Below are positions 18,001 through 26,457 of a stretch of 64,000 nucleotides of DNA, piece after piece. The notes beneath the pieces are model-generated. The model was not told where the DNA came from, searched no databases, and was given only the letters and a program-made list of their open reading frames with translations. The translations under genes were made by a program, and so were the position numbers. Position 1 is the stretch's first letter; every line of letters begins with the position of its first letter. Origin of the DNA: Nostoc sp. NMS2 (GTDB lineage Bacteria > Cyanobacteriota > Cyanobacteriia > Cyanobacteriales > Nostocaceae); contig NZ_JABXKH010000064.1 in NCBI RefSeq assembly GCF_017115105.1, positions 82,637 through 146,636 on the forward strand, in the 5' to 3' direction.

Positions 18001-18159
18001 GGAGTGGGGAGTGGGGGAGATGAGGGAGCAGGGGGAGCAGGGGGAGAAAGAATAAAGAACTAATGCCCCATGCCCCATGCCCCATGCCCAATGCCCCATT
18101 CCCAATTACGAATTACGAATTACGAATTACGAATTACGAATTACGAATTAATTTAATAT
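18001..18159. repeat. Heptanucleotide repeat block between kdpA and kdpB
   Basis: The whole spacer is tandem repeats: G-rich GGGAGCA-like units, then about five CCCATGC/CCCAATGC-type units (18063-18105), then about six ATTACGA units (18107-18150). There is no terminator-like stem with U-run, so kdpB may still be read from the kdpA promoter. Confidence 0.9.
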
Positions 18160-20301
18160 ATGCCAATTACTACTGATTCTCCTTCGCCCCGTATTCCATC
18201 TGGAACTCGTGACTCGCGTAAGCACACCCCTAAAACAGATATGCGGGGACTTTACCAGAGAGCAATTCGTGAGTCATTTGTCAAGCTCGATCCGCGAATT
18301 ACTGTCAGAAACCCAGTTATGTTTGTTGTTTGGGTGGGGACAATTGTCACCTTTCTTGTTACCCTTAACCCAAATATGTTTGGCACAGTCCAGGCAGATA
18401 TCAACCAACAACGCCTGTTAAATGGGTTGATTACCTTTATTCTCTTTTTCACCCTCGTTTTTGCCAACTTTGCCGAAGCTGTAGCTGAAGGACGTGGTAA
18501 AGCACAGGCTGATTCACTGCGATCGACGCGATCGGATACGATCGCTAATAAAATCCTCCCTGATGGTTCCATACAACAAGTCAACTCTACAGAACTGCGA
18601 CGGGGCGATTTGGTCAAGGTGAGTGCAAATAATATGATTCCCGCCGATGGGGATGTCATTAAAGGCATCGGCTCAGTAGATGAGTCTGCCATTACTGGGG
18701 AATCTGCCCCGGTATTGAAGCAACCAGGTACAGATATTGCTAGTTCGGTGACAGGCGGTACACGCCTACTCTCAGACGAGTTGACAATTCGCATTAGTGC
18801 CGATCCTGGTCAAGGCTTTATCGATCGCATGATTGCCTTGGTAGAAGGGGCACAACGCACCAAGACTCCCAACGAGATTGCTTTGACGGTATTGTTGGCA
18901 GTGCTAACGCAGGTGTTCTTGATTGTGGTAGCAACTATGACACCCTTTGTTGGCTACATCGCTAGCTTTATTACCACTGCTTTTGGCGTTGAGGCAGGAA
19001 ACAGTTTGCGGGCGGGTGCTAGCGTTGCTATCCTCATCTCGCTATTGGTAGCTTTGATTCCGACAACTATTGGGGGATTGCTAAGTGCGATCGGTATTGC
19101 AGGCATGGATCGGGTTGCCCAATTTAACGTCATTGCTACCTCTGGTCGAGCAGTAGAAGCCTGCGGCGACATCAACACCCTGGTGCTGGATAAGACGGGT
19201 ACAATCACCTTGGGGAACCGGATGGCTGATGAGTTTATTCCTCTGGACAATCACTCACTAGAGGATGTGGCGCGAGTCTCTCTAGCTGCTAGCTTGTTTG
19301 ACGATACGCCAGAGGGAAAGTCAATTGTGATATTGGCAGAAAAGTCTCAGGCTGCGGTAGATTTTAATATCGATAAAGCCGAAGGTGTGGAATTTACCGC
19401 CAAAACCCGGATGAGTGGCACAAATCTACCCGATGGCAAACAAATTCGCAAAGGAGCAGTGGATGCCATTAAGGGGTTTGTCCGTTCTCGTGGCGGCTAT
19501 GTTCCTGATGATATAGATGAAGCTTATGAGCGAGTTTCCCGATTAGGCGGTACACCTTTAGCTGTTTGCCAAGATGACAAAATTTATGGTGTCATCTACC
19601 TCAAAGATATTGTCAAACCTGGTCTGCGGGAACGATTTGACCAACTCCGCCGCATGGGTGTTCGTACCGTTATGCTTACAGGTGACAATCGAATTACCGC
19701 TTCGGTAATTGCTGAAGAGGCTGGGGTGGATGATTTCATTGCCGAAGCGACTCCAGAAGACAAAATTGAGGTGATTCGCTCCGAACAATCTCAGGGTAAG
19801 CTGGTGGCAATGACCGGGGACGGCACTAACGATGCCCCTGCCTTAGCGCAAGCAAACGTCGGTGTGGCAATGAACTCTGGGACGCAAGCTGCCAAAGAAG
19901 CTGCTAACATGGTGGACTTAGACTCTGACCCCACAAAGCTAATTGACCTAGTAACCATAGGTAAACAGTTGCTAATTACTCGTGGAGCCTTGACAACATT
20001 CTCCATCGCTAACGATATTGCCAAGTATTTTGCGATCATTCCGACTATCTTTGCGGCTGCTGGAATCGGCGCACTGAATATTATGGGATTAAAGAGTGCC
20101 CAATCTGCGATCGTCTCGGCGCTGATTTATAATGCCTTGATTATTCCGGCACTAATTCCGCTAGCACTCAAAGGGGTAAAGTTTTTACCTTTAACAGCAG
20201 ATCAACTGCTACGTCGCAACATCTTCATCTATGGCGTTGGTGGCATCATTGCTCCCTTTATTGCCATCAAATTAATAGATATTATCTTACCTTTGTCTTA
20301 A
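18160..20301 (+). CDS. kdpB: Potassium-transporting ATPase ATP-binding subunit KdpB
   Basis: This 713-residue P-type ATPase subunit hydrolyses ATP to drive potassium uptake through KdpA. The phosphorylation motif DKTGTIT is near residue 345, the actuator loop is [12 protein letters not shown] near 167-178, and [10 protein letters not shown] plus [16 protein letters not shown] mark the P domain. The N-terminal 30 residues are Pro/Ser-rich and variable. About seven membrane segments are present. It continues with only six bases to the next small gene, so translation is probably coupled. Confidence 0.97.
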   Translation: MPITTDSPSPRIPSGTRDSRKHTPKTDMRGLYQRAIRESFVKLDPRITVRNPVMFVVWVGTIVTFLVTLNPNMFGTVQADINQQRLLNGLITFILFFTLVFANFAEAVAEGRGKAQADSLRSTRSDTIANKILPDGSIQQVNSTELRRGDLVKVSANNMIPADGDVIKGIGSVDESAITGESAPVLKQPGTDIASSVTGGTRLLSDELTIRISADPGQGFIDRMIALVEGAQRTKTPNEIALTVLLAVLTQVFLIVVATMTPFVGYIASFITTAFGVEAGNSLRAGASVAILISLLVALIPTTIGGLLSAIGIAGMDRVAQFNVIATSGRAVEACGDINTLVLDKTGTITLGNRMADEFIPLDNHSLEDVARVSLAASLFDDTPEGKSIVILAEKSQAAVDFNIDKAEGVEFTAKTRMSGTNLPDGKQIRKGAVDAIKGFVRSRGGYVPDDIDEAYERVSRLGGTPLAVCQDDKIYGVIYLKDIVKPGLRERFDQLRRMGVRTVMLTGDNRITASVIAEEAGVDDFIAEATPEDKIEVIRSEQSQGKLVAMTGDGTNDAPALAQANVGVAMNSGTQAAKEAANMVDLDSDPTKLIDLVTIGKQLLITRGALTTFSIANDIAKYFAIIPTIFAAAGIGALNIMGLKSAQSAIVSALIYNALIIPALIPLALKGVKFLPLTADQLLRRNIFIYGVGGIIAPFIAIKLIDIILPLS

Positions 20302-20307
20302 TTTACT

Positions 20308-20577
20308 ATGAAACCCGTTCGCATCCGCCGCACTATCTTTGCATCCCAAGTAGTTGAAGAAATAACCGATATTTGGTGTCAATGGCGCAGACAAAAGCTA
20401 CCACTGTATTTATTCCTGGCGATGTGTTTCAACCTAGTGGTTGCACCTCTAGTTTATGCAGCTACTAGCGAACAACTTTCCCGCAGTCAATCTTGGGGAT
20501 TGGGACTGTTAGGACTAACGACACTGGGACTTTCCATCTATTTATTTTTTGTAATGTTTGTACCGGAGAAATTCTGA
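20308..20577 (+). CDS. Small Kdp membrane subunit (KdpF/KdpG-like)
   Basis: This 89-residue protein has two hydrophobic segments: LYLFLAMCFNLVVAPLVYA and LGLLGLTTLGLSIYLFFVMF. The C-terminal part, ending FVMFVPEKF, looks like the tiny KdpF subunit that stabilises the pump in other bacteria. The extra N-terminal segment matches what has been called KdpG in Anabaena kdp operons, by position between kdpB and kdpC. It starts six bases after kdpB, and its TGA shares bases with the kdpC ATG, so the three are translationally linked. Its role in pump assembly is inferred from position. Confidence 0.75.
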   Translation: MKPVRIRRTIFASQVVEEITDIWCQWRRQKLPLYLFLAMCFNLVVAPLVYAATSEQLSRSQSWGLGLLGLTTLGLSIYLFFVMFVPEKF

Positions 20578-21215
20578 TGAGTTTTGCACGTGAAGCTAGC
20601 AGAGCTATTCGTTCTACTTTAGTACTCTGGGTAATCGGTGCGATTATTTATCCTTTTGCAATGATTGCCATTGGGCAGATTGTGTTTCCGTTTCAAGCAA
20701 ATGGTAGTCTGCTGACAAATAGCACAGGTCAAGTTGTAGGTTCTGCCTTGATTGGTCAACCTTTTACTAGCGATCGCTATTTTAACAGCCGTCCCAGTAC
20801 CACCAGTTACAGCACAGCCGATCCCAAAAAGGATGATGCGGGAGTTTTGAAAACTGGGGTTTCTGGTGCTAGTAACTTGGCTCCCAGTAATCCCGCATTA
20901 CTGGAACGCATCAAAGGTAAAGATGATCCAGACCCCAGCAAAAAAATTGAAGGCGATCTGACTCGTCTGAAAACAGCAGGTGTACAGCCGACTGGCGATT
21001 TAGTCTACACCTCTGGTTCTAGCCTTGACCCCCACATTACCCCGAAAGCTGCGATCGCGCAAATTGCGCGAGTAGCCAAGGCCCGAGGATTTCAGCCGAA
21101 CCAACTAGAAACTTTGATTTCCCAAAACACCGATGGTCGCTTTCTCGGCATCTTTGGCGAACCTGGAGTTAATGTGTTGAAGCTGAATTTAGCTCTGGAT
21201 CAGATTAAGAAATAA
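20577..21215 (+). CDS. kdpC: Potassium-transporting ATPase subunit KdpC
   Basis: About 212 residues from ATG 20577, which overlaps the stop of the previous gene (TGATG). An in-frame upstream start at 20493 would lie inside that gene and is rejected. KdpC is a single-span membrane protein that helps ATP binding by KdpB. The N-terminal segment STLVLWVIGAIIYPFAMIAI anchors it. Motifs GSALIGQPFTSDRYFNSRPS, given in part, DLVYTSGSSLDPHI and FGEPGVNVLKLN are typical. Position and length are normal. A strong terminator follows at 21243-21283, and no kdpD or kdpE follows. Confidence 0.95.
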   Translation: MSFAREASRAIRSTLVLWVIGAIIYPFAMIAIGQIVFPFQANGSLLTNSTGQVVGSALIGQPFTSDRYFNSRPSTTSYSTADPKKDDAGVLKTGVSGASNLAPSNPALLERIKGKDDPDPSKKIEGDLTRLKTAGVQPTGDLVYTSGSSLDPHITPKAAIAQIARVAKARGFQPNQLETLISQNTDGRFLGIFGEPGVNVLKLNLALDQIKK

Positions 21216-21242
21216 AGCTAAAGAAAAATCTAAGACTCACTC

Positions 21243-21283
21243 AGATCCCCAACTTCGTAAAAGTTGTTGGGGATCTCTTTTTT
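21243..21283 (+). terminator. Rho-independent terminator of the kdp operon
   Basis: AGATCCCCAACTT (21243-21255) pairs with AAGTTGTTGGGGATCT (21261-21276), one small bulge, followed by CTCTTTTTTC. It lies 28 bases after the kdpC stop and closes the operon. Confidence 0.85.
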
Positions 21284-22278
21284 CATGATTAATTAAGTTA
21301 GGATTTACGCCCACAATGTCAAAATCTTATTCTTACGTAGGAACAATTCATGAATTGCCCCTACCGATTGGACTTTTACGTAAGCCCTAATAAGTAAAAC
21401 TATATCTCTAAATATATGCCTATTTAAAATCATCTAATCCATTTTATATATCTGCAAAATATATCTGTAATAAAATATTTTTTGTGTAAAGTATTGCACA
21501 ATACTATTAGAGTTAAAAAAATTGTTTTTATTAAAACTCAGTTTATGGGTGGGCAAAGAATTAGAGCTAGTCAGACTATTCTCACCGAATCGATTGTAAT
21601 CGTTGAGACTCCACCCATATTATAAGGAGATTGGTTAGCAACAGGAGTTTCTACACTTTTGGTTACTCGGATGAAGCCAGAAACTACCGCTTGGAATGCT
21701 GTTGTTCTCAACTATTACAGATTAATCCAGATTCATAAGATTGAATTTATTACCTCTCCTTGGAGTGGTAACAGTAATACAGACACAGTTAGCAATCAGG
21801 TAGCAAGTGAGTTAATATTTCTGATTTATTTTCAATGGCGAATTTCTTCCAAAATCTGAGATGGAAACCAAGCAAAACACTAGTTTGTCGCTAGCTGAAA
21901 ATGTTTAATTTAGATGACCTTGCCTAAATCGGAGTCTGACTAAATTTCTTGTTTTTAACAAAGTTTAGGCGTTTAATTCCCCTGCCTCTACAGGCAGAAA
22001 GTTTTGGGTCGGGGTGTCTTGCAAAGTTGCTCCTCTACAGCGCTTCGCGCATCCTGTGGCGGGGGAGACCCCAAGACCGCACTTGGCGCTAAATCCCCGT
22101 CACAAAACTTAATTACGAATTACGAATTACGAATTACGAATTATTTAATATGTATACTTCGCGGCTTCTTCAAGTTTATATATCCACCCAAAAAAGTGTT
22201 TGTCAGTCTACTCTGATTGAAGCAAACCTGGCAAACACAACACATAAAGACACAAAACTACACGAAGGAGATATTCCT
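21284..22278. other. Repeat-rich intergenic region after kdp
   Basis: It holds a copy of the dispersed palindrome (21337-21364), an inverted repeat TATGGGTGG (21544-21552)/CCACCCATA (21611-21619), a dispersed repeat around 21985-22105, and about four ATTACGA heptamers (22109-22143). An open frame at 21659-21859 shows no conserved features and is not accepted. Confidence 0.5.
21337..21364. repeat. Dispersed palindrome, copy 2 (degenerate)
   Basis: GTAGGAACAATTCATGAATT followed by GCCCCTAC. It matches the copy at 5528-5555 except for two changes in the left arm. Confidence 0.75.
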
Positions 22279-22548
22279 TTGATAGCAGTGTTTTTGGCTC
22301 ACATTTCCTTTATGATTGTTTGGGCAATTGTCGTTTATCTCGTTTCATCTTTCTGCAAAGCACTAGAAGATCCCCCAGAAAATGCGGTGCAAGATAAAGA
22401 CGAAATAGTAAGCATCAAACATATACAGCAACATCCCTGTAAAAGCTGCCAATTTTTTAATAAAAACTCTTATCTAAAGTGTGCAGTAAACCCTGCCACT
22501 ACTCTAACTAAAGAAGCGCTCAATTGCTCTGACTACATTCCTAAATAG
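22279..22548 (+). CDS. Small membrane protein with C-terminal cysteine motif, unknown
   Basis: About 89 residues if translation starts at TTG 22279, which has an excellent GAAGGAG eight bases upstream (22264-22270). The longer frame from ATG 22150 runs into a repeat tract and is less likely. One membrane span (IAVFLAHISFMIVWAIVVYLV) is followed by a cytoplasmic or lumenal tail with CKSCQFF, a further cysteine in YLKCAVNP, and NCSDYIP. Four regularly placed cysteines suggest a metal or redox site. No named family is recognised; similar CxxC-CAVNP tails occur in cyanobacterial small proteins. Confidence 0.6.
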   Translation: MIAVFLAHISFMIVWAIVVYLVSSFCKALEDPPENAVQDKDEIVSIKHIQQHPCKSCQFFNKNSYLKCAVNPATTLTKEALNCSDYIPK

Positions 22549-22594
22549 TTTAGTCCGTCTATGGCGAAGCTTCTCGATTATATTTTAAGATTTT

Positions 22595-22678
22595 GTGCAA
22601 ATCTTCCTCACCCTGTTCTTGGTTGTGATGTTAGTAGCAATCCCAGGACACTATTTAGCCAAAGTCTACTCTAGTTGA
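22595..22678 (+). pseudogene. KdpA N-terminus-like 27-codon frame
   Basis: A GTG-started frame of 27 codons, VQIFLTLFLVVMLVAIPGHY followed by LAKVYSS and a TGA stop. It lines up without gaps with residues around 6-30 of KdpA in this window, matching at 11 of 25 positions, including Q-I-x-L-T-L, G-x-Y and A-x-V-Y. The similarity then ends. It may be the stump of a second kdpA copy or a genuine single-span microprotein. No strong ribosome site is seen. Confidence 0.45.
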
Positions 22679-23122
22679 AATTTGTTACCTTTACAAAAAT
22701 CAAAAGGATTTACGGCAAATTAGAGTCAAGAACAAGAAGCTAAAGTCCAAAAATGGCGCAAAATTAAGCTAAATTCAATCATAAGCTCTAATCTGGCAAA
22801 CGAGACGTAAGCCCATAAGGTTCAGTTAAGGTTAAAACTATTTGTCAAAGTTATTTTTTTAACGAACCGCAAAGGACGCATTCGCGTAGCGTCTCGTAGA
22901 GAAGGACGCAAAGGAAGAGAAGAAAGAGAAGGAAGAAATGCTTAACTAGAAGTGTATTGAGACATAAGCAAGACTTTACGATTCTTCATCCGTAAAAATT
23001 GTGTCAGATATAGCTTACGTAACAGCAATCTGATAAGATTTCAAACAAGTAGAATAACTGCTTGTTATCTTTTTCTTTAACCCATTGATTTCGGGTATTT
23101 TTTAGGAAAGGAAAATCAAAAA
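22679..23122. other. Intergenic region with a MITE-like repeat
   Basis: Bases 22821-22951 carry a repeat bounded by TTCAGTTAAG and a near-complementary CTTAACTAGAA, with AACGAACCGC(A)AAGG-type filler; a second copy lies at 27770-27863. No gene is seen. AAGGAAAGGAAAATC just before 23123 provides the ribosome site of the porin gene. Confidence 0.55.
22821..22951. repeat. MITE-like repeat, copy A
   Basis: Ends TTCAGTTAAG and CTTAACTAGAA are near-inverse. The interior has TTTTTTAACGAACCGC and GAAGAAATG segments shared with 27770-27863. An 18-base or so stretch GCATTCGCGTAGCGTCTCG is extra in this copy. Confidence 0.6.
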
Positions 23123-24898
23123 ATGTCTCATCTATTGTGGAAAGCTCTGGTACTAAGTCCAGTAGTTTTGGGAGTGACGGTGTTAGTTTCCGCTAGGGCT
23201 ATAGCTATTGAAGTAGCAGGATCTTCTGAAGATATAAAGGCAAAAACTGCTCAGACAGAAGCACCAATATCTTCTGATGCTTCAACATTTATTCAAACAG
23301 AGCCACCAAAAGTTAATCAGCTATTGGTTGCCCAAAAGACTGATGACAATAAGGTTTTAGAAGAGGTTAACCGCTACAGCAGTGAGGGTAAGAACCAAAA
23401 TTCACTGTCTCAAGTTACATCAGTTTCTCAGTTTTCTGATGTACAGCCGACTGACTGGGCGTTCCAAGCCTTACAATCCTTGGTTGAACGCTATGGTTGT
23501 ATTGCTGGATACCCAAATTCTACTTACCGTGGTAATCGGGCATTGACTCGTTATGAATTTGCCGCAGGTTTGAATGCTTGTTTAGATCGGGTTAATGAAC
23601 TGATTGCCACAGCGACTGCTGACTTGGTGACAAAACAAGATTTAGCAACCCTCCAGCGTTTGCAAGAAGAATTCTCGGCAGAACTAGCAACTTTACGTGG
23701 TCGAGTTGATGCTGTAGAAGCACGGACTGCTGAACTAGAAGCAAATCAGTTTTCTACTACCACAAAATTGGTAGGTGAAGCTATTTTTGCCGTTAGTGAT
23801 ATTTTTGGTGGTAACACTGGCGATGCTAATAATACTGTTTTCCAAGATAGAGTACGTTTAGACCTGCAAACCAGCTTCACAGGTAAAGACCTTTTACACA
23901 CCCGTCTTGCAGCCGGTAATGCACAAGCCTTTTCACTAAGGGATAACGCTAATGGGGTTCTCAATAGTGCTGAAGGTACACAAACCCTTCAAATCGGTAG
24001 CAGTGGTAACAACGGTGTCAATATAGACTGGTTGGCGTATTACGTACCCATAGGTCCAGTTGAAGCTTACTTTGCGGCTACCGGAGGTATTCATAGCGAT
24101 TATGCTGCCACTAACAACCCTTACTTTGAAGACTATGACGGTGGTAACGGTGCTTTGTCTACCTTTGCTTCTGAAAGTCCCATCTATCGGATTGGTGGTG
24201 GTGCAGGTGCTGCATTGACTATACCTTTTAGTAGCGGTGGCAGCTTTTTCAAACCAAGTTCATTGACTGTTGGTTACTTGGCATCAAATGCTAATAATCC
24301 TGGAGGAAATCAAGGTTTGTTGGAGGGTAACTATGCCGCTCTTGGGCAGTTGAACTTTAGTGTTGGCGATCGCTTGGCGATCGCTGCTACCTACGTTCAC
24401 GGCTATCATGGTGCTGGAGGCGGTAATTTATTTGATCTAGGTGGTGGTTTGGGTAGTGCTAACCGCGTCGTAGGTACTAATCAGGCTAACACCCTAAGTA
24501 CCCTCAACGCATCTTCCAGTAATTCTTACGGTATAGAAGCAGCCTTCAGACCCAGCGACAAACTATCAATTAGTGGCTTCATTTCTTACCATGATGTCAC
24601 AGGCTTTGGTGCTGGTGATGATTATGAAGCTTGGAGCTACGGTCTGGGGGTAGCGTTACCTGACTTCGGTAAAAAAGGTAACGTTTTAGGTATTTTTGCT
24701 GGTGCAGAACCATATTCGTTTAACCGACCAGGTTTTGCTGGTAATGATATCCCTTATCACTTTGAAGGTTTCTACAAGTATCGCGTGTCAGATAACATTT
24801 CAATTACCCCTGGTGTCATCTGGTTGACCTCTCCTGGTCAAAGCAGCGCTAACGACGATGCAATTATCGGTACTCTGAGAACAACTTTCACCTTTTAA
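23123..24898 (+). CDS. Iron-uptake-type porin (SLH domain, OprB-like barrel)
   Basis: This 591-residue outer-membrane protein has a signal-like N-terminus (VLSPVVLGVTVLVSARAIA). A single SLH domain follows (about 107-165, FSDVQPTDWAFQALQSL and NRALTRYEFAAGLNACLDRV), then a coiled-coil (AELATLRGRVDAVEARTAEL). The C-terminal beta-barrel of about 370 residues ends in Phe (GTLRTTFTF). The SLH domain should hold it to peptidoglycan-linked polymer. This is the standard layout of cyanobacterial SLH porins, some of which carry inorganic iron. A paralogue lies at 42775-44472. An imperfect hairpin (24922-24949) follows. Confidence 0.9.
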   Translation: MSHLLWKALVLSPVVLGVTVLVSARAIAIEVAGSSEDIKAKTAQTEAPISSDASTFIQTEPPKVNQLLVAQKTDDNKVLEEVNRYSSEGKNQNSLSQVTSVSQFSDVQPTDWAFQALQSLVERYGCIAGYPNSTYRGNRALTRYEFAAGLNACLDRVNELIATATADLVTKQDLATLQRLQEEFSAELATLRGRVDAVEARTAELEANQFSTTTKLVGEAIFAVSDIFGGNTGDANNTVFQDRVRLDLQTSFTGKDLLHTRLAAGNAQAFSLRDNANGVLNSAEGTQTLQIGSSGNNGVNIDWLAYYVPIGPVEAYFAATGGIHSDYAATNNPYFEDYDGGNGALSTFASESPIYRIGGGAGAALTIPFSSGGSFFKPSSLTVGYLASNANNPGGNQGLLEGNYAALGQLNFSVGDRLAIAATYVHGYHGAGGGNLFDLGGGLGSANRVVGTNQANTLSTLNASSSNSYGIEAAFRPSDKLSISGFISYHDVTGFGAGDDYEAWSYGLGVALPDFGKKGNVLGIFAGAEPYSFNRPGFAGNDIPYHFEGFYKYRVSDNISITPGVIWLTSPGQSSANDDAIIGTLRTTFTF

Positions 24899-24921
24899 CA
24901 AGAGAGACAGTTCTAGAGTAT

Positions 24922-24949
24922 GGGCAGTCTTGCTAGAAGAATACTGCCC
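24922..24949 (+). terminator. Hairpin after the first porin gene
   Basis: GGGCAGT (24922-24928) pairs with ACTGCCC (24943-24949) 23 bases after the porin stop. No U-run follows, so this is a weak terminator candidate. Confidence 0.4.
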
Positions 24950-25423
24950 GATGCTCTCTACCAGACGCTCTTGCTAAGTAGACCGGCGCAATTAAAGCTA
25001 ACTGGTAAAGGCTGTCATTGGTCACTTGTACTGAGCGACTTGTGCCGAGCGAAGCCGAGGTAAGCCGAAGTATTGGTCATTAGTAAGGGCTTTAAGCCTA
25101 TTTACGTTTCGTAACATACTTAGTTTTTTCGCGCCAGCTTACTTAGCAAGATCCCCGTAGGAAGGAGTACGCGGACTCGCTCTAAGCGATCGCACGCATA
25201 GCGTCTCTACAAGCAGCTATGTCTTTGGCAAAGCCTCTTGTAGAGAAAGCTTTGCGTTGCGCTATCTTCCTCTCCTGCCCCCTGCCCCCTGCCCCCTGCC
25301 TTCTGAATTAGTCTCCTAGAGTGCCAGGCATACCAGCAAAGATGATTCGACATCCAGCTTAAGGGCTGTGATATTATGGGAGACTGCTACATACATTTAG
25401 AAAAACTAGAAATTGAATCAATC
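24950..25423. other. Repeat-rich region before rpsO
   Basis: It contains dispersed repeat pieces (CTTGTACTGAGCGACTTG near 25025), a GATCGCACGCATAGCGTCTC segment and about three CCCCTGC heptamers (25270-25303). No gene is seen. The rpsO start lies at 25424. Confidence 0.5.
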
Positions 25424-25693
25424 ATGGCCCTGACGCAACTGCGGAAACAAGAAATAATTTCCAATTACCAAGTTCACGAAACCGACACTGGTTCGGCTGA
25501 TGTCCAAGTTGCCATGCTAACTGAGCGGATTAACCGCCTCAGCGAACATCTCCAGGCAAATAAAAAAGACCATTCTTCTCGACGGGGACTGTTGAAGCTA
25601 ATTGGTCAGCGTAAGCGTCTTTTAGCCTACATATCGCAGGAAAGTCGGGAAAAGTATCAAGCTTTAATCGCTCGCCTCGGTATTCGTGGATAG
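25424..25693 (+). CDS. rpsO: 30S ribosomal protein S15
   Basis: 89 residues from ATG 25424 ([20 protein letters not shown]); the longer frame from 25376 adds 16 residues not found in S15 proteins. S15 binds 16S rRNA early and is needed for the central domain of the 30S subunit. The four-helix pattern is complete: [23 protein letters not shown], shown in part, [21 protein letters not shown] and [15 protein letters not shown]. Length is exactly that of the family. It is followed after 12 bases by the PAM68 gene. Confidence 0.98.
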   Translation: MALTQLRKQEIISNYQVHETDTGSADVQVAMLTERINRLSEHLQANKKDHSSRRGLLKLIGQRKRLLAYISQESREKYQALIARLGIRG

Positions 25694-25705
25694 GGACTAA
25701 CGCTT

Positions 25706-26176
25706 ATGTCTGCTGAAGAATCTGAACGCAGTCGCTTGCCCTTTGAACCAAATAAAAAGCGCCAAAAACCCGCCAAAACTCAAAGTAAACCAGCAGCACA
25801 GCCACAAGAATCTGGCAAACAGGCTGATAGAAAACCGACTTACACCAAAGAAGAGATGGCTATTCCCCAAATAGTCAGCCAGAGAATGATCCGACGGGTA
25901 GCTGGTTTCTGTGGCGTACCAACAGCTTTGGGCATTACCAGCCTGGTTGTTAGCTATCTGCTTGCTATCTACTCCGATATCCAACTACCTCCCATCGCCG
26001 TGTTATTGGTGAACATGGGATTATTTGGTTTGGGAGTCTTAGGGATAACTTATGGCGTTCTCTCTGCCTCTTGGGATGAAGAAAGAGTTGGAAGTTTGCT
26101 TGGTTTGGGTGAGTTCAACACCAATTGGGGACGAATGGTGACAGTTTGGCGCGAAACTCGGCAAAAAAACTCATAA
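25706..26176 (+). CDS. PAM68 family protein (photosystem II assembly)
   Basis: This 156-residue thylakoid membrane protein has a charged, Lys/Pro/Gln-rich N-terminal tail (1-45). Two transmembrane segments (about 75-95 and 100-122) with a short PIAVLLVNMGLFGLGVLGITYG section follow, then a conserved tail GLGEFNTNWGRMVTVWRETR. The PAM68 family (DUF3464) helps early photosystem II assembly and chlorophyll delivery to CP47. It follows rpsO with 12 bases between, an arrangement usual in cyanobacteria, so the two are probably co-transcribed. Confidence 0.88.
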   Translation: MSAEESERSRLPFEPNKKRQKPAKTQSKPAAQPQESGKQADRKPTYTKEEMAIPQIVSQRMIRRVAGFCGVPTALGITSLVVSYLLAIYSDIQLPPIAVLLVNMGLFGLGVLGITYGVLSASWDEERVGSLLGLGEFNTNWGRMVTVWRETRQKNS

Positions 26177-26457
26177 TTAATGGCGCTCAGATATTAGGTA
26201 ACTGCGGTATTGGGTAAATGAAGAAGTGAATGTTGAAGTTGAAATTTTATAACTTCAATATTGCTAATTAAAATTATATAATCTTTTTATACCTACATCC
26301 AGCTACCCAGTAGTAAAACTACTGACTGAGCGCTATAATTTTGTCTATTTATTTTGTAAATAAATTTTGTTTTTAACTATTCGTAATTAGGGTAATAGGC
26401 AACAATAAAGTTAGCCCATTTACAAAAAATTTTACTCAATTAATCAGGAACTTTAAC

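Noticed and set aside
18103..18150. CRISPR-like tandem repeats
   Set aside because: The units are seven bases without spacers, so they are STRR sequences, not a CRISPR array. No cas gene is seen.
21659..21859. Plus-strand 66-codon frame after the kdp operon
   Set aside because: Composition is not protein-like for this genome and no ribosome site at a proper distance was found.
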